From Bacteroidales bacterium UBA3743 (lineage in GTDB: Bacteria > Bacteroidota > Bacteroidia > Bacteroidales > Paludibacteraceae), in NCBI GenBank assembly GCA_002371265.1, contig DFGT01000036.1, positions 16,873 to 50,919 on the forward strand: 34,047 bases of DNA, written 5' to 3'. The notes beneath the pieces were generated by a model. That model was not told the origin of the DNA, did not search any database, and saw nothing but the letters and a program-made list of their open reading frames with translations. Numbering within the stretch: the first letter of the stretch is position 1; each line of letters starts with the position of its first letter. A program made the position numbers and the translations under genes. Below, piece by piece: positions 31,868-34,047 of this stretch.

Positions 31868-31887
31868 CTATTTATTTGAAAATCAGA

Positions 31888-32565
31888 TTAGTCTTCATTC
31901 TTGCAACATCCAGCGATGCAGTTCCAAACTACTGCTGCAAGTGCTGCACCAGCGAATGGTCCTACGATGAATGCCCATAGCTGAGACAATGCATCTCCTC
32001 CCTCAAATACAGCAGGAGCGATTGAACGTGCTGGGTTGACTGATGTTCCTGTGTAGTGGATTCCTACCAAGTGAACAAGGATTAGTGACAAACCGATGGC
32101 AAGTCCTGCGAAATTGCCGGCTCCCTTCTTTGAGTCTGTTGTGCCAAGCACTACAAGTACGAATACGAATGTCAAAATGGTCTCTACAATACATGCTGCA
32201 ACTGGTCCGTTTGCACAAGAGTTGGCTCCTGTCTGTGTGCCTGCCGCACCTACCTGGCTAACCAACAATGCCAATAAACCGCTTCCGATGAATGCTCCAA
32301 TTACCTGGAACACCATGTACATACCAGCGTCTTTTGGAGAAATACGCTTTGAAATCAGGCATCCAAGAGTGATTGCTGGGTTGATATGACAACCGCTTAT
32401 TCCACCGATTGTGTAGGCCATCGCTACTACTGCCAAACCGAATGCAACGGCTGTTCCGACTACTGATGCTGTGTCAACACCACAATTCAAACTTACGGCT
32501 GTGCCGCATCCCATGAGGACAAGAACCATTGTTCCTATCATCTCTGCTAAATACTCTTTTTTCAT
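31888..32565 (-). CDS. Aquaporin (MIP family, AqpZ-like)
   Basis: A 225-residue inner-membrane channel with six membrane segments and both NPA motifs, GCHINPAITLG (NPA at 62-64) and GTSVNPARSIAPA (177-179). The selectivity filter can be read by alignment with AqpZ: Phe42 (VAFGL), His165 (LVHLV), Thr174 and Arg180, the water-specific set, so water rather than glycerol is expected. The C-terminus ends in a Cys pair and acidic residues (CCKNED). It starts 9 bp after the argF' stop on the same strand and is closed by a strong terminator, so the two form an operon. Confidence 0.93.
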   Translation of the reverse strand: MKKEYLAEMIGTMVLVLMGCGTAVSLNCGVDTASVVGTAVAFGLAVVAMAYTIGGISGCHINPAITLGCLISKRISPKDAGMYMVFQVIGAFIGSGLLALLVSQVGAAGTQTGANSCANGPVAACIVETILTFVFVLVVLGTTDSKKGAGNFAGLAIGLSLILVHLVGIHYTGTSVNPARSIAPAVFEGGDALSQLWAFIVGPFAGAALAAVVWNCIAGCCKNED

Positions 32566-32574
32566 AATCTTATG

Positions 32575-33534
32575 TTATTTAAATTCAGTCTCTAATATTC
32601 TCTTCAATACTACCTGAGCTGAGATCTCTCTGTTGGCTGCCTCTGGGATAACCAATGAGCGTGGACTCTCAATCACGTCGTCTGAAACAATCATGTTACG
32701 GCGTACTGGCAAACAGTGCATGAAATATCCGTTGTTTGTCAATGCCATCTTCTCTGTTGTGATTGTCCACGACATGTCTTTGCTCAAGATCTGTCCGTAG
32801 TTAGGATCCTGATATGCACTCCAGTTTTTCGCATATACGAAATCAGCTCCGGCAAGTGCCTTGTCCTGATCATATTCCACTTTTGCTCCTCTTACAAACT
32901 GCTCTGCCAATTCGTATCCCTTGGGATGAGTGATTACGAAATCAACATCTGCCTCGTTCATGAAATCAGCGAATGAGTTAGGCACAGCCTGTGGAAGTGC
33001 TTTTGGATGTGGTGCCCACGACAACACAACCTTTGGACGCTTTACCTCTTTAAACTCCTCGATTGTGATTAGATCGGCGAATGCCTGTAGAGGGTGGCAA
33101 GTGGCCGACTCCATTGAGAAAACAGGTTTGCCAGAGTATTTGATAAACTGGTTGATGATTGTCTCCTCGTAGTCGAATTTCTTGCTTTCAAAACGTGCGA
33201 AACTTCTTACTCCGATAATATCGCAGAATGATGCCATCACAGGAATAGCCTCAAGCAAGTGCTCGCTCTTGTCGCCATCCATGATCACACCTCGCTCTGT
33301 CTCAAGTTTCCATGCTCCTTGGTTCACGTCCAACACCATTGTGTTCATGCCAAGGTTCATGCCTGCTTTCTGTGTAGACAGGCGTGTACGCAAACTGTTG
33401 TTGAAGAATACCATAAGCAAAGTCTTGTTCTCTCCAAGATGCTTGTATCCAAATCTGTTCTTCTTTACTTCCAACGCTTCCTTAACGGCTGCGTTCAAAT
33501 CGCCAAGATCTTTGACACCAGTATAATATCTCAT
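32575..33534 (-). CDS. argF': N-succinylornithine carbamoyltransferase
   Basis: A 319-residue transcarbamylase of the Bacteroidetes SOTCase type. It carbamoylates N-succinyl-L-ornithine in the succinylated arginine pathway. Visible features: the carbamoyl-phosphate site FFNNSLRTRLST (SLRTR at 47-51), GAWKLETERGVIMDGDK, SFARFESKKFDY, ATCHPLQAFADLITIEE, SWAPHPKALPQAVPNSF and FMHCLPVRRN. As I recall the B. fragilis enzyme, residue 90 is Pro and confers specificity for the succinyl group; here the aligned residue is Ser (GDKSEHLLEA). The rest of the sequence follows SOTCase closely, so the call stands, with substrate preference open. It is followed by the aquaporin gene and preceded by a four-helix-bundle gene on the same strand. 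Confidence 0.9.
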   Translation of the reverse strand: MRYYTGVKDLGDLNAAVKEALEVKKNRFGYKHLGENKTLLMVFFNNSLRTRLSTQKAGMNLGMNTMVLDVNQGAWKLETERGVIMDGDKSEHLLEAIPVMASFCDIIGVRSFARFESKKFDYEETIINQFIKYSGKPVFSMESATCHPLQAFADLITIEEFKEVKRPKVVLSWAPHPKALPQAVPNSFADFMNEADVDFVITHPKGYELAEQFVRGAKVEYDQDKALAGADFVYAKNWSAYQDPNYGQILSKDMSWTITTEKMALTNNGYFMHCLPVRRNMIVSDDVIESPRSLVIPEAANREISAQVVLKRILETEFK

Positions 33535-33540
33535 TTTTTT

Positions 33541-33600
33541 TAAATTATAAATTATAAATGCGTAATGCGAAATTAATTTGTCGCATTTTGCATTTTTTTC
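33541..33600. repeat. AT-rich repeat between the four-helix-bundle gene and argF'
   Basis: Direct repeats ATAAATT/ATAAATG are followed by GCGTAATGCGAAATTAA and a segment that on the minus strand reads ATGCAAAATGCGACAAATTA. The AAATGCG/CGCATT words can pair as a hairpin. The 3' codons of the four-helix-bundle gene (33573-33600) lie inside it. Confidence 0.65.
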
Positions 33601-33956
33601 TTGTCTATATTTAGTTTGGCAGTCTTTGTAATACTAGTTAGAATCGCGATCAACTCTTTACAATCAGCAATCATAGATTGGAATTGTTGAGGAGTGATAT
33701 AATTAGTTTTCTCTAGTAGTGTTAGCCAATACTCGGTTTCGCTTGCTTCTTTCAATGAAATACTCATTTTAGAAATGAAGTCAGCGTTGCTTTGACCTCT
33801 TACCGCCTCTTTTATGTTCGCTCCAATGCTAGTACCACTTCTTACCATTTGCTTTGAAAGAATATATTCTTTACTCTCAAATGTTAGATGCTTGTAAAGC
33901 TCAATGCATTTTACTGCAAAATCCAAACTTTTTGACTCAACAATATTCTCCTTCAT
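33573..33956 (-). CDS. Four-helix-bundle protein (S23/intervening-sequence protein family)
   Basis: A 127-residue small helical protein. SKSLDFAVKCIELYKHL is followed by the signature ILSKQMVRSGTSIGANIKEA, then FISKMSISLKEASETEYWL and a last helix ending near ITKTAKLNID. The family is encoded in 23S rRNA intervening sequences, as free-standing genes in Bacteroidota, and as relatives of the Avd protein of diversity-generating retroelements. No rRNA, reverse transcriptase or template repeat is visible here. The molecular role is unknown; family members assemble as pentamers and bind nucleic acid. The C-terminal tail (KKKMQNATN) is encoded by the ATGCAAAATGC repeat, and the upstream side is also repeat DNA, so the gene looks like a small movable cassette. 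Confidence 0.85.
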   Translation of the reverse strand: MKENIVESKSLDFAVKCIELYKHLTFESKEYILSKQMVRSGTSIGANIKEAVRGQSNADFISKMSISLKEASETEYWLTLLEKTNYITPQQFQSMIADCKELIAILTSITKTAKLNIDKKKMQNATN

Positions 33957-33983
33957 TCATAATCCTCCTGTTTTTATTCTAAT

Positions 33984-34047
33984 CCATTTAAATTTTATTA
34001 TTTATTATTTATTATTTATTTTTTATTTAGCATTTAGCATTTAGCAT
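33984..34047. repeat. AT-rich repeat at the right edge
   Basis: TTTATTAT-type runs are followed by TTTTTTATTTAGCATTTAGC and one more CATTTAG unit at the window end. The 14-mer TTTTTTATTTAGCA also occurs in both repeats that flank the C10 module (18375-18388 and 21446-21459). Confidence 0.75.

Noticed and set aside
33573..33956. Diversity-generating retroelement accessory (Avd) or retron component
   Set aside because: No reverse transcriptase, template/variable repeat pair or msr-like RNA is visible; only the four-helix-bundle fold is shared.

Overview
The window is chromosomal DNA of a Bacteroidales-type member of the Bacteroidota. Supporting signs are TAnnTTTG promoter boxes, Cys lipoprotein signals (one followed by six Asp), a succinylornithine-type transcarbamylase, BspA-like and GLUG surface proteins, and C-terminal tails of the type IX secretion kind, which argue against the genus Bacteroides itself. 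I see no rRNA, tRNA, prophage or transposase.

Layout. 1-2.5 kb: a minus-strand thiamine operon (thiD, thiS, a ThiE/TenI-like gene, thiE) behind a TPP riboswitch whose terminator abuts the thiD start codon. 2.5-3.3 kb: a Kdo/WaaP-like kinase. 3.3-3.8 kb: a minisatellite. 3.8-5.6 kb: bipA, divergent from three consecutive FKBP prolyl isomerase genes (5.8-7.9 kb) that carry no signal, a signal peptide and a lipoprotein signal. 8.1-10.7 kb: a pentapeptide-type lipoprotein and a papain-family lipoprotein. 10.8-11.8 kb: a BASS-family transporter. 12.1-16.6 kb: tamB, divergent from tsaD (16.7-17.7 kb), then a hotdog thioesterase. 18.3-21.5 kb: a visibly A+T-richer module of a C10 (streptopain) protease and a second tailed secreted protein, bracketed by direct repeats. 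21.5-23.0 kb: a thioredoxin lipoprotein overlapping a BspA-like LRR gene. 23.3-25.8 kb: a GLUG surface protein broken by a frameshift. 25.9-27.9 kb: a small lipoprotein and glmM. 28.0-30.4 kb: tamL. 30.5-31.2 kb: an AlkD-like gene. 31.2-31.8 kb: a six-copy 101-103 bp array. 31.9-34.0 kb: an aquaporin, argF' and a four-helix-bundle gene, all minus strand.

How the genes fit together. Much of the window serves the cell envelope: TamB and TamL are likely partners linking inner and outer membrane; FKBPs and thioredoxin act on folding outside the cytoplasm; the kinase would modify lipid A-core; GlmM feeds peptidoglycan and LPS; the proteases, LRR and GLUG proteins are exported or surface products.

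Most notable observations. (1) A riboswitch whose 5' P1 strand is a perfect 8-nt complement of the terminator's 3' side. (2) A palindromic repeat family placed next to gene 3' ends, always reading away from the stop codon, and expanded into arrays at three loci. (3) A tsaD tail remnant 0.6 kb beyond the intact tsaD, differing from it only at synonymous positions. (4) A repeat-flanked C10/T9SS module. (5) Two, possibly three, genes that a single added A or T would restore; this is either sequencing error or slippage-based switching, and only reads can tell.
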